Under the pieces are notes generated by a model. The model ran no database searches. It had not been told where the DNA came from and saw only the letters and a list, made by a program, of their open reading frames with translations. From Pseudomonadota bacterium (GTDB lineage: Bacteria; Desulfobacterota; JADFVX01), in assembly GCA_015222755.1 (NCBI GenBank), contig JADFVX010000074.1, positions 1 through 12,776 of the forward strand: DNA of 12,776 bases, in the 5' to 3' direction. Below are positions 1-7,171 of this stretch, one piece after another (positions within the stretch are counted from its first letter, which is position 1; every line of letters starts with the position of its first letter). The translations under genes and the position numbers were made by a program.

Positions 1-1
1 T

Positions 2-997
2 TCCAAGGCGGTAAAGATAAACAGCGATACCGTTGAGACTTATACTGCCCTTGGTAATCTTTTCAGGAGCAAAGGTGAAGTCGCCCGGGCTATCAGAATA
101 CACCAGAGCATAATCCTGCGTCCCAATATAGATCATAAGACGAAAGTCCAGGCATCCTATGACTTGGGACTTGATTACAAGAAGGCTGGTTTTGTAAATA
201 AGGCCATAGAGTCTTTTGAGGAAGTTGTAAAGATTGAAAAACGCCACCTTGAGGCCCATGTGCAGCTTGTAGGGCTTTACGAGGATACGGTAGAATGGGA
301 AAAGGCCTACCATACTCAGACCTTATTGTCTAAGATTAAAAAAAGTGACGACAGTCATGTGCTGGCCCATCATCAGGTGGAACTTGGAAAAATATTAAGC
401 GCTAATGGTATGGAGAGTCAGGCAAAAAAGGCCTATACAAAGGCTATATCCCTGAACAGGAATTGCGTTGACGCCTACCTGCACTATGGAGACCTTCTTT
501 TTTCTGAAGGGGCCTATCCCAAGGCGATTACCCAGTGGAAAAAGATGATGGAGCTCGCCCCCAATTTTACCTACCTTGCATACCCAAGGCTGGAAGATGC
601 CTACTTTAAGCTTAATAAATTTGACCAGATGGAAGTTGTGCTGAGGGAAAATTCCAAGAAGAATTATCACGATATACATACACACCTGGCCCTGGCGGAA
701 TATCTCTACAAAAAGAGCATGTTTGCCGAGGCTATAGGAGAACTGAAGACTGTGCTGGAGCTGGACCCATCACACCTTGGAGCAGGTCGGAAAATGGGAC
801 AATATCTGCTTGAACAGGGGAGAGAGTCTGAGGCTGTTGCTGTTTACCAGGATTTGTTTGATAAATCTCCATTGCCTGAAAATTATTTCCAGTGCCGTGA
901 GTGCGGGTATGATTCAAGGGAGCTTCACTGGCGTTGTCCGCAATGCCATAGCTGGGATTCTATAAGTGGCAAGACCGTCTCACTGGAAAAAGCCTAG
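2..997 (+). CDS. lapB: LapB (YciM)-type TPR protein with C-terminal zinc ribbon, 5' end missing
   Basis: Controls lipopolysaccharide synthesis; in enterobacteria LapB sits on the inner membrane facing the cytoplasm and works with FtsH to regulate LpxC (known for the family). The frame is open from base 2, so 331 residues are visible; E. coli LapB has about 389. The missing N-terminus should hold the membrane helix. The first visible residues already match the family (ALGNLFRSKGEVARAIRIHQ), so the in-frame TTG at 164 is internal and not the start. TPR helices fill most of the protein. The C-terminus carries a rubredoxin-like zinc ribbon, CxxC-x10-CxxC, with Cys codons at 893, 902, 935 and 944. 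The TAG stop directly abuts the next ATG, suggesting translational coupling. Identification is confident because both the TPR array and the zinc ribbon are present in the expected order. Confidence 0.92.
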   Translation, partial: SKAVKINSDTVETYTALGNLFRSKGEVARAIRIHQSIILRPNIDHKTKVQASYDLGLDYKKAGFVNKAIESFEEVVKIEKRHLEAHVQLVGLYEDTVEWEKAYHTQTLLSKIKKSDDSHVLAHHQVELGKILSANGMESQAKKAYTKAISLNRNCVDAYLHYGDLLFSEGAYPKAITQWKKMMELAPNFTYLAYPRLEDAYFKLNKFDQMEVVLRENSKKNYHDIHTHLALAEYLYKKSMFAEAIGELKTVLELDPSHLGAGRKMGQYLLEQGRESEAVAVYQDLFDKSPLPENYFQCRECGYDSRELHWRCPQCHSWDSISGKTVSLEKA

Positions 998-2041
998 ATG
1001 GGTGATGGTTTTGCCTGTCTATACCGGCCGAAGAGATTTGTTTTGGAAGTTCTCATCCCAGTTTCAATCCTGGTGTTTTCCCTCTTTTTGTCTGTATATC
1101 CTGCATCCGCAGGGGAAAGTGATGATGTAGAGACAATAAGCTCGGTTTTGGCCGAAGGAGATGCCGCTATGGCAATCCATATGGGCGAGATCTTTTTAAA
1201 AAAATATCCCCGCTCCGATCGCCTAGCTGAAGTGCTTTTTTTGATGGCTGATGCCGAGGATGGGAGGGGCAAAAAGCTGGAACTGCTTGGGCGTATCATA
1301 GATGACTTCAGTAATACGGACTGGGCTATGAAAGGCCGCCTGGAACGAGGCGAGATTTTTTTTCTTAACGGTAAGCATGAAAATGCCGAGAAGGATTTTT
1401 CTCACTTTAGAGGAGAGTTTGTCGAGGCCCGATTTAGAAAAAAGGCGGTATACTTATCAGCAATAAACGCGATTTCTTCCGGTGACTATGAGGCAGCGGA
1501 AGGTCTTTTCTCTTTAATGGAATCCATAGATGAAGATGACGGTCTAAAGGCACAGTCCGGTTTGGCTGATACCTATTTTTTATCGGGGCACTGCGATAAA
1601 GCTTTGATAATCTATGAGAAAATAGGAAGTTCTATTAGCGATGACAGCAAAAAGGCAAAGTTGATGCTTAAGCGCGCTATCTGTCTCAAAAAAGTGGGAG
1701 ATACGGAAGAGGCTGGAAGGCTTTTTGAGAAGATTGTCAGCAGCTACCCCGGATCTCTGGCAGCACAAAGTGCAGCAAGTGAAAATGCCGGAAAGACAAG
1801 GGAATTTAAATCGCCAGAGCCCGAGGGGCTTTTCTATCTTCAGACAGGTGTTTACAAGACCTCCGCTGGGGCGCGGGACTATGCAGCAGGGCTTGCTTCT
1901 ATGGGACTGGCCCCGCTTGTAATTGGCGGAGATGTTTACAAGGTGGTTCTTGGGCCTTACGGCGATGACATAGAGGCCCAGATTGCTGGAGAAACTATTA
2001 ATGGAGAACATGGTGTTGAGAGCTTTGTCCTCCGGTACTAA
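998..2041 (+). CDS. Secreted TPR protein with C-terminal SPOR domain
   Basis: Probable periplasmic or envelope protein that binds peptidoglycan. A long N-region (residues 1-13, with R10, K12 and R13) is followed by a hydrophobic core at about 14-34 and a signal peptidase I-type site ASA|GE at 36-40. The middle (about 45-265) has degenerate TPR-like helical pairs, for example around ADTYFLSGHCDKALIIYEKI. Residues 277-347 form a SPOR domain (LQTGVYKTSAGARDYAAGLA, then YKVVLGPY); SPOR domains bind denuded septal glycan in known cases. The ATG follows the lapB stop with no spacer and has no clear Shine-Dalgarno, so it probably relies on coupling to lapB. The helical repeats recall CpoB/YbgF-like coordinators of wall and outer-membrane work, but the SPOR tail differs from those. 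The exact role is unknown. Confidence 0.82.
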   Translation: MGDGFACLYRPKRFVLEVLIPVSILVFSLFLSVYPASAGESDDVETISSVLAEGDAAMAIHMGEIFLKKYPRSDRLAEVLFLMADAEDGRGKKLELLGRIIDDFSNTDWAMKGRLERGEIFFLNGKHENAEKDFSHFRGEFVEARFRKKAVYLSAINAISSGDYEAAEGLFSLMESIDEDDGLKAQSGLADTYFLSGHCDKALIIYEKIGSSISDDSKKAKLMLKRAICLKKVGDTEEAGRLFEKIVSSYPGSLAAQSAASENAGKTREFKSPEPEGLFYLQTGVYKTSAGARDYAAGLASMGLAPLVIGGDVYKVVLGPYGDDIEAQIAGETINGEHGVESFVLRY

Positions 2042-2050
2042 AGGGCTGAA

Positions 2051-3034
2051 ATGAGTGATAAAACTGTATTAAGTGGAATGCGCCCAACGGGGAGGCTGCA
2101 TCTGGGGCACCTGCACGGCGTTTTGGAAAACTGGAAGAAATTGCAGGATGAATACCACTGCCTGTTTTTCGTAGCAGACTGGCACAGCCTGACCACTGAG
2201 TATGCCGATCCCGGCAGCGTGCAGGAAAATATACATGAGATGGTCGTTGACTGGCTCAGTGTAGGTATAGACCCTGAAAAGGCTGTTCTCTTTGTGCAGT
2301 CCAAGGTGAAGGCCCATGCCGAACTTCATCTTCTTCTGTCCATGATAACTCCTCTACCCTGGCTTGAAAGGGTACCCACATACAAGGAACAGGCTGAAAA
2401 CCTCAAGGATAAAGACTTAAGTACCTACGGTTTTCTAGGTTATCCGCTCCTTCAGTCGGCTGATATACTGATATATAAGGCGGACTGCGTACCTGTAGGT
2501 GTAGACCAGGTACCTCATGTTGAATTTACTCGAGAGGTCGCCCGCCGCTTTAATAATCTATATGGGGAGGTACTGCCTGAGCCGCAGCATCTCATGACCA
2601 AGTACCCCAAACTTCCTGGCACGGACGGAAGGAAGATGAGTAAGAGCTACAACAACTCCATATACATCTCTGACTCTGAAGAGGTGGTGGCTAAAAAGCT
2701 GAAAAGGGCTATGACCGATCCTCAGCGTGTTCGGAGGGATGATCCAGGTGATCCTGATCTTTGTCCGATATATGATTATCACAGGATATACTCCAGCTCA
2801 GACCAGAAGGAATTCGTACAGAATGGCTGCAAGACAGCCGGTATAGGCTGTATCGAGTGCAAAACTATTCTTACGGAAAATGTACTTGCCGAGCTTGCTC
2901 CCTTTCGTGCCAGGAGGGAGAAACTGCTGAAAAGTCCCGGTACGATAAGGGACATCATCGAAGCTGGCAACAAAAAGGCCTGTGAAATAGCTGAGAAGAC
3001 TATGGAAGAGGTTCGGGGAGCGATGAAGATCTAA
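2051..3034 (+). CDS. trpS: Tryptophanyl-tRNA synthetase with four-Cys iron-sulfur signature
   Basis: Cytoplasmic class I synthetase that charges tRNA-Trp using ATP. The 327-residue length is normal for bacterial TrpRS. The HIGH-type motif is HLGH at residues 17-20, in the context RPTGRLHLGH, and the KMSKS motif is exact at 195-199. Residues C238, C260, C267 and C270 give the spacing C-x21-C-x6-C-x2-C, close to the pattern that binds a [4Fe-4S] cluster in Thermotoga maritima TrpRS, where it contacts the anticodon region. The ATG is preceded by AAGGG (2041-2045), which overlaps the upstream stop. The next gene, scpA, begins directly after the TAA. TrpS next to scpA and scpB is a recurring arrangement in some bacteria, as I recall. 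Confidence 0.97.
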   Translation: MSDKTVLSGMRPTGRLHLGHLHGVLENWKKLQDEYHCLFFVADWHSLTTEYADPGSVQENIHEMVVDWLSVGIDPEKAVLFVQSKVKAHAELHLLLSMITPLPWLERVPTYKEQAENLKDKDLSTYGFLGYPLLQSADILIYKADCVPVGVDQVPHVEFTREVARRFNNLYGEVLPEPQHLMTKYPKLPGTDGRKMSKSYNNSIYISDSEEVVAKKLKRAMTDPQRVRRDDPGDPDLCPIYDYHRIYSSSDQKEFVQNGCKTAGIGCIECKTILTENVLAELAPFRARREKLLKSPGTIRDIIEAGNKKACEIAEKTMEEVRGAMKI

Positions 3035-3757
3035 ATGGATTATGAGGTTAAGCTCGACAGCTTCGAAGGGCCTCTCGACCTGCTCTTGCACCTTATCAAG
3101 AAACACGAGGTCGATATTATTGATATCCCGATCTCTATGATTACGCAGCAGTACCTTGAGTCTATCGAGATGATGCAGATGCTTGATCTCGATATTGCAG
3201 GTGAGTTCATCCTCATGGCCGCAACACTTATGCATATAAAGTCTAAGATGCTTCTGCCTCCCGGTGAGACAGAAGAAGGAGACGAGGACGAGGGCGATCC
3301 ACGTGAGGAACTGGTGAGGCGCCTTCTGGAGTACCGCAAATATAAAGAGGCGGCCCAGGAATTAGATGGCAAGGAGCGGCTTGGAAGGGACAGCTTTTTA
3401 CGCGGTTTCTTTGAAGATATGGAAGATAACGATGAGGATGAGGCCATACCGGAGATCGGTCTCTTCGACCTTGTGGAGGCGCTAAAAGAGGTCTTAAAGA
3501 CAGTATCTGAGGCCCGTATGCACGAGGTACACCTGGAACCTCTCTCGGTACAGGAAAAGATGTTGCTTCTCTGTGAAAGATTGCAGAGGGACGGGAGCGT
3601 CACATTTCAGGCCCTCTTTGAAAAGGATGCAAGCCGTGCTGATGTTATCGCAACTTTTTTGGGCCTGCTGGAGCTTATAAAGGAAAAAACGGTAAAGGCC
3701 TTCCAGGGGGAGACATTCGGTGTTATACGGATTATGGCGAATGAGACCCTGCACTAG
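3035..3757 (+). CDS. scpA: Segregation and condensation protein A (kleisin)
   Basis: Kleisin subunit that bridges the SMC dimer and recruits ScpB to make the bacterial condensin, which organises and helps segregate the chromosome. Residues 11-18 (EGPLDLLL) are the hallmark N-terminal motif of ScpA, followed by the helices that bind the SMC neck. LLPP at 73-76 is also typical. An acidic stretch (about 79-89) forms the start of the flexible linker, and residues 187-233 form the C-terminal winged helix that binds the SMC head. The 240-residue length fits the family. The start ATG abuts the trpS TAA without spacer. The nearest purine-rich sequence (3015-3020) is too far upstream for a good Shine-Dalgarno, so coupling to trpS is likely. 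scpB follows after 15 bases. Confidence 0.96.
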   Translation: MDYEVKLDSFEGPLDLLLHLIKKHEVDIIDIPISMITQQYLESIEMMQMLDLDIAGEFILMAATLMHIKSKMLLPPGETEEGDEDEGDPREELVRRLLEYRKYKEAAQELDGKERLGRDSFLRGFFEDMEDNDEDEAIPEIGLFDLVEALKEVLKTVSEARMHEVHLEPLSVQEKMLLLCERLQRDGSVTFQALFEKDASRADVIATFLGLLELIKEKTVKAFQGETFGVIRIMANETLH

Positions 3758-3772
3758 GCATGTTTAAGGATT

Positions 3773-4363
3773 ATGGAAAGAGAAGAGATTAAAGGTGCTA
3801 TTGAGGCCTTGATATTTGCATCTCAGCAGCCGTTGAAGATAGACAAAATTGCAGAAATCCTTTCAAATGAAGAAGGTGAGGACTGTGACAGGCTTCTGGT
3901 GAAAGAACTGCTTCAGGAGATTGCTGAAGATACAGAGGGCTCAGGCCGGGGCATTACCCTTTCTGAGATTGCAGGGGGCTACCAGTTCAGGACAAAGACA
4001 GTCCATGCAACTGCCGTACAGATGTTGAAGGCAAAACGGCCCCCAAAGTTCGGTCCTGCGGCGATGGAGGTGCTTTCCATTGTTGCCTACAGGCAGCCTT
4101 TGACGCGGGCCGATATAGAGGATTTGCGCGGCGTTGATTCCGGAGGGATTGTAAGGGGCCTTCTGGAAAAGCGGCTCATCAAGATACTGGGTCGGCGTGA
4201 AGTGCCTGGGAAGCCTATGATCTATGGAACGACAAAGGGATTCCTTGAACATTTCAGCATGAGGGACCTTTCCCAACTGCCGCCGCTTAAAGAGTTTGTG
4301 GAGCTGGATGAAAATGAAAAAGAGGCGGCATTTAAACGCCTTGAACAACAAGCCAATAAATAA
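3773..4363 (+). CDS. scpB: Segregation and condensation protein B
   Basis: Dimeric partner of ScpA in the SMC-ScpAB condensin. Two winged-helix domains are visible: one over about residues 1-85 (EALIFASQQPLKIDKIAEIL near the start) and one over about 93-172, with LSIVAYRQP at 101-109 and GRREVPGKPMIYGTT at 140-154, both strongly characteristic of ScpB. The length of 196 residues is normal. TAAGGA at 3765-3770 lies only 2 bases before the ATG, a tight spacing, but no other in-frame start fits. The 3' end is charged and probably disordered (EKEAAFKRLEQQANK). It sits between scpA and ndk in the same run of genes. Confidence 0.96.
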   Translation: MEREEIKGAIEALIFASQQPLKIDKIAEILSNEEGEDCDRLLVKELLQEIAEDTEGSGRGITLSEIAGGYQFRTKTVHATAVQMLKAKRPPKFGPAAMEVLSIVAYRQPLTRADIEDLRGVDSGGIVRGLLEKRLIKILGRREVPGKPMIYGTTKGFLEHFSMRDLSQLPPLKEFVELDENEKEAAFKRLEQQANK

Positions 4364-4387
4364 AAAAACTGGAGGAAAGAAAAAAAG

Positions 4388-4810
4388 ATGGAAAGAACAC
4401 TATCAATCGTTAAGCCGGACGGCGTAAAAAAGAATGTAATAGGTGAAGTAATAAAGCGTTTTGAGGCAAATGGTCTGAGGCCTGTTGCAATGAAGATGAT
4501 GCACCTCTCCAAGAAGGATGCAGAAGGTTTTTATGCCGTGCATAGTGAAAGACCTTTCTTCAATGATCTCACAGATTTCATGTCTTCAGGCCCCTGTCTT
4601 GTAATGGCCCTGGAAGGCCCTGATGCTATCAAGAAGAACAGGGAACTTATGGGTGCTACCAACCCGGCAGAGGCTGATGCAGGTACGATCCGTGCCGATT
4701 TTGCAGATAGTATCGACAACAATGTTGTACACGGTTCTGATGCTCCTGAAACAGCAGCTATTGAGATCAGCTACTTCTTCAATGCAATGGAAGTGTGTGA
4801 CAGGGTTTAA
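4388..4810 (+). CDS. ndk: Nucleoside diphosphate kinase
   Basis: Transfers the gamma phosphate of ATP to other NDPs and dNDPs through a phospho-histidine intermediate, keeping nucleotide pools balanced in the cytoplasm. The catalytic histidine is H115 in NNVVHGSDAPETAAIEISYF, the standard NDK active-site signature. K9 in SIVKPDGV is the conserved nucleotide-binding lysine. The length of 140 residues is typical. GGAGG at 4371-4375 is a strong Shine-Dalgarno but 12 bases from the ATG, which is a little long. It is the last gene of the lapB-to-ndk run, and a clear intrinsic terminator follows about 35 bases after its stop. Confidence 0.97.
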   Translation: MERTLSIVKPDGVKKNVIGEVIKRFEANGLRPVAMKMMHLSKKDAEGFYAVHSERPFFNDLTDFMSSGPCLVMALEGPDAIKKNRELMGATNPAEADAGTIRADFADSIDNNVVHGSDAPETAAIEISYFFNAMEVCDRV

Positions 4811-4845
4811 GAAGTAAGTCTTATTGAAACTATTTGTATTTTGAA

Positions 4846-4885
4846 CAAAAGCGCCTTTTGCGGAAGGCGCTTTTGTTTCTTTTAA
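4846..4885 (+). terminator. Rho-independent terminator after ndk
   Basis: A perfect 12-base-pair stem (4846-4857 with 4864-4875, core AAAAGCGCCTT) closes a 6-base loop TTGCGG and is followed by a T-rich run at 4876-4883. It is oriented to end transcription of the lapB-SPOR-trpS-scpA-scpB-ndk run. The A-tract before the stem and T-tract after it could also give some termination on the minus strand. Confidence 0.93.
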
Positions 4886-4894
4886 TTTAATAGT

Positions 4895-5165
4895 TCATGA
4901 AAAACTCCGTCCTCTGCTGGGGGCAGAGTTAATAAGTTTTGCAATAAGAATTCTTCTTTTCTTTGGCCGCCAAAGAAGAAGCAAAAGAAAGGCCGCCCAA
5001 AAACTTGGCCTTTGGCTTCCCTCGTTTCGCAGTTGCCTAAGGCGGTCACAAAAACTCGCTTTGCTCAGACAGTTTGTGACCTTCTTCCTTAGTCAATTGC
5101 TTCACTCTGCTACGTTTTAAAGGGAAGGAAAATTAGGCCCTTTTAGGGCAAAGCAAGTCCAAGTT
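4895..5165. repeat. Palindrome-rich non-coding segment, probable copy of a dispersed repeat
   Basis: This stretch between ndk and rlmN has no credible gene. It contains several inverted repeats: CTCTGC/GCAGAG (4912-4917 with 4923-4928); TTCTTTGG/CCAAAGAA around a CCG centre (4959-4966 with 4970-4977); and a larger imperfect hairpin with arms 5029-5052 and 5073-5100, whose inner nine bases GGTCACAAA/TTTGTGACC pair perfectly. GGCCGCC occurs twice (4965-4971 and 4991-4997). Read on the minus strand, 5049-4882 gives a 55-codon GTG-started frame with VTALGNCETREAKG followed by FFFGGQRK. From memory, such phrases recur in spurious small proteins annotated across many Gram-negative genomes, which suggests a dispersed repeat and not a gene. 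The outer limits are approximate, and repeat status cannot be shown from a single copy. Confidence 0.6.
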
Positions 5166-5189
5166 CTTTTGTTGTGGAGTCGTTTGTTT

Positions 5190-6242
5190 ATGAAAAAAGA
5201 TATAAAAAATATGAGCCTTGCCGAGCTGGAGGCCTTTCTCTCAGGTTTGGGGAAAGAGCGTTACAGGGCCTTGCAGATCTTTAAATGGGTCTATCAGCAT
5301 GGGGTGGAGTCATTTGAAGAGATGACCAATCTTTCAAAGCAGTTCAGGGTTTCATTAGAGGAAGTAGCTGAGATAAGCAGTTTCACGCCCCTAAAGACGG
5401 AGATATCAACAGATGGTACCAGGAAGTACCTCTTTGCACTGAAAGATGGTGAAGCCGTAGAGTCTGTCCTTATCCCGGAAGCCAAACGCCTGACACTCTG
5501 CGTATCTTCGCAAGCGGGCTGTCCTCTGGACTGCAAGTTTTGTCTCACCGGCTCGACTGGATACCGGAGGAATCTTGAGACATCTGAGATCATCAGCCAG
5601 ATTACAGCAGTCAATAAGAACCTCGAAGAGGGGCAGCGTATTACAAATATAGTTTTCATGGGAATGGGAGAGCCGCTTCTTAACTATGATAATGTGCTCA
5701 GGGCCATAGGAATAATAACGGCAGGTGAGGGGCTACAGGTGCCAAACAGGAAGGTGACCCTTTCTACCGCCGGCCTTGTGCCGCAGATAACAGCTCTGGG
5801 CAGGGATAGCGGGGTAAACCTTGCGGTATCTCTCAATGCAACTACAAATAAGGTGAGAGACCTTATTATGCCTGTAAATAAAAAATACCCTTTAGATCTG
5901 CTGCTAGACGCCTGCCGTAACTATCCACTGAAGCATAAGGGTAGAATTACCTTTGAGTATGTCATGATCAGGGGGATGAATGACTCTATGGATGATGCAA
6001 AGCGGCTTGTGAAACTGCTACGCGGTATACCCTCAAAGGTAAACCTTCTTCCATTTAATGAGCATGAAGGGTCAGACTACAAAAGGCCTTTTGATGAAAG
6101 CATAGTCAGGTTTCACCGTTATTTGCTTGATAGCGGGCTTGCGGCTATCAAGCGCAGCAGTCGTGGTGCCGATATCTCTGCAGCCTGCGGACAGTTGCGT
6201 GGTGCCAGTGAAGGGGAAAAATTTCTTGACCCGGGCTTATAA
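5190..6242 (+). CDS. rlmN: Dual-specificity 23S rRNA/tRNA adenine-C2 methyltransferase, radical SAM
   Basis: Methylates C2 of A2503 in 23S rRNA and A37 in some tRNAs (known for RlmN), in the cytoplasm. I chose the ATG at 5190 (350 residues) over the TTG at 5169: GGAG at 5176-5179 sits 10 bases before it, and MKKDIKNMSLAELEAFL is where family similarity begins. The radical-SAM cluster motif is C111-x3-C115-x2-C118. C104, seven residues before the cluster, corresponds to E. coli C118. C333 in AACGQLRG is the methyl-carrying cysteine, which separates RlmN/Cfr from ordinary radical-SAM enzymes. MGMGEP at 157-162 is the SAM-contacting loop. It is RlmN and not Cfr by overall similarity and housekeeping context. 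mtnP follows after 42 bases. Confidence 0.95.
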   Translation: MKKDIKNMSLAELEAFLSGLGKERYRALQIFKWVYQHGVESFEEMTNLSKQFRVSLEEVAEISSFTPLKTEISTDGTRKYLFALKDGEAVESVLIPEAKRLTLCVSSQAGCPLDCKFCLTGSTGYRRNLETSEIISQITAVNKNLEEGQRITNIVFMGMGEPLLNYDNVLRAIGIITAGEGLQVPNRKVTLSTAGLVPQITALGRDSGVNLAVSLNATTNKVRDLIMPVNKKYPLDLLLDACRNYPLKHKGRITFEYVMIRGMNDSMDDAKRLVKLLRGIPSKVNLLPFNEHEGSDYKRPFDESIVRFHRYLLDSGLAAIKRSSRGADISAACGQLRGASEGEKFLDPGL

Positions 6243-6271
6243 AAGTGTAAGCTATTAGACTCTGAAACCTT

Positions 6272-6277
6272 AAGGAG
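6272..6277 (+). promoter_or_regulatory. Ribosome binding site that fixes the TTG start of mtnP
   Basis: AAGGAG lies 7 bases before the TTG at 6285, an ideal Shine-Dalgarno placement. The protein beginning at that TTG opens with KTVGVIGGSGLY, exactly where MtnP proteins begin, so the TTG is very probably the real start. Confidence 0.85.
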
Positions 6278-6284
6278 AATTCGA

Positions 6285-7139
6285 TTGAAAACAGTAGGTG
6301 TTATAGGCGGAAGCGGTCTCTATGAGATGGATGAGCTTGAGGATGTACGGGAGGTAGAACTCGATACACCCTTTGGAAAGCCTTCAGACACTTATATAAC
6401 GGGGCGCCTCGGTGATGTGAATATGGTCTTCCTGCCGCGTCACGGCAGGGGACATCGCATACTGCCTTCGGAACTGAATTTTCGTGCAAATATCCATGGC
6501 ATGAAGCAGCTTGGCGTGGAGAGGATAATCTCGGTGAGCGCCGTAGGTAGTATGAAAGAGGAGATAGAACCCGGTCATATAGTCATCCCTGACCAGTTTA
6601 TTGACAGGACAAAGTCCCGGATCTCGACCTTCTTCGGTAGTGGCGTTGTTGGTCATGTCAGCTTTGCAGATCCTGTATGTAGCGACCTGAGCAAGGTCGT
6701 ATATGATGCCGCCCAGACGGTCGGTGCAACTACTCACTTCGGTGGTACATATATCTGTATAGAGGGCCCACAGTTCTCCACGCGTGCCGAGTCAAAGCTA
6801 TACAGAAGCTGGGGCGTCGATGTTATCGGTATGACAAATGTCCCCGAGTCCAAGCTGGCAAGGGAGGCGGAGATATGTTATGCCACAATTGCCCTTTCTA
6901 CGGACTATGACTGCTGGCACGAAGAAGAGGAAGATGTGACGGTAGAGGCGGTGCTTGAGATAATCAGGAAAAATGTCGCTACGGCAAAGGCCATCATACG
7001 TGAGTCCGTCGCCAAAATAGGTGATAAAAGAGATTGTCCCTGCGAAAGTGCGCTTGAGTATGCCGTGATGACAGACAAATCAAAGATTCCGGCAGATACG
7101 AAAAAAGACCTCGAACTTATTCTCGGCAAGTACCTGTAG
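6285..7139 (+). CDS. mtnP: S-methyl-5'-thioadenosine phosphorylase, TTG start
   Basis: Splits 5'-methylthioadenosine with phosphate into adenine and 5-methylthioribose-1-phosphate, the first step of methionine salvage and purine recycling. The 284-residue protein has GGSG at 8-11, the phosphate-binding PRHGRGH at 51-57, EGPQFSTRAE at 160-169, and MTN at 183-185. Base-recognition residues are TDYDCWH at 206-212; Asp at 207 and 209 followed by CWH favour methylthioadenosine and 6-amino purines over a guanosine/inosine phosphorylase. A CPC motif at 251-253 matches the CxC found near the C-terminus of several archaeal relatives, where it forms a stabilising disulfide. The start is TTG with a strong Shine-Dalgarno. 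No other salvage genes (mtnA, mtnK and so on) are in the window. Confidence 0.93.
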   Translation: MKTVGVIGGSGLYEMDELEDVREVELDTPFGKPSDTYITGRLGDVNMVFLPRHGRGHRILPSELNFRANIHGMKQLGVERIISVSAVGSMKEEIEPGHIVIPDQFIDRTKSRISTFFGSGVVGHVSFADPVCSDLSKVVYDAAQTVGATTHFGGTYICIEGPQFSTRAESKLYRSWGVDVIGMTNVPESKLAREAEICYATIALSTDYDCWHEEEEDVTVEAVLEIIRKNVATAKAIIRESVAKIGDKRDCPCESALEYAVMTDKSKIPADTKKDLELILGKYL

Positions 7140-7171
7140 CTTTAGTTTATACCTTATTTCATGGAGAAAAA

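Noticed and set aside
995..997. TAG after lapB as a possible recoded (pyrrolysine) codon or read-through site
   Set aside because: scpA, mtnP, cysE and the cysteine desulfurase also end in TAG at the expected length, so TAG is an ordinary stop here.
3040..3603. 187-codon minus-strand frame opposite scpA
   Set aside because: Composition is dominated by Ser/Arg/Ile in low-complexity runs, as expected from reading the antisense of scpA. scpA itself is unambiguous.
4882..5049. Minus-strand 55-codon frame starting GTG in the ndk-rlmN gap
   Set aside because: It lies across palindromes and has no ribosome binding site, and its phrases look like translated repeat DNA, not a protein. Kept as part of the repeat entry.
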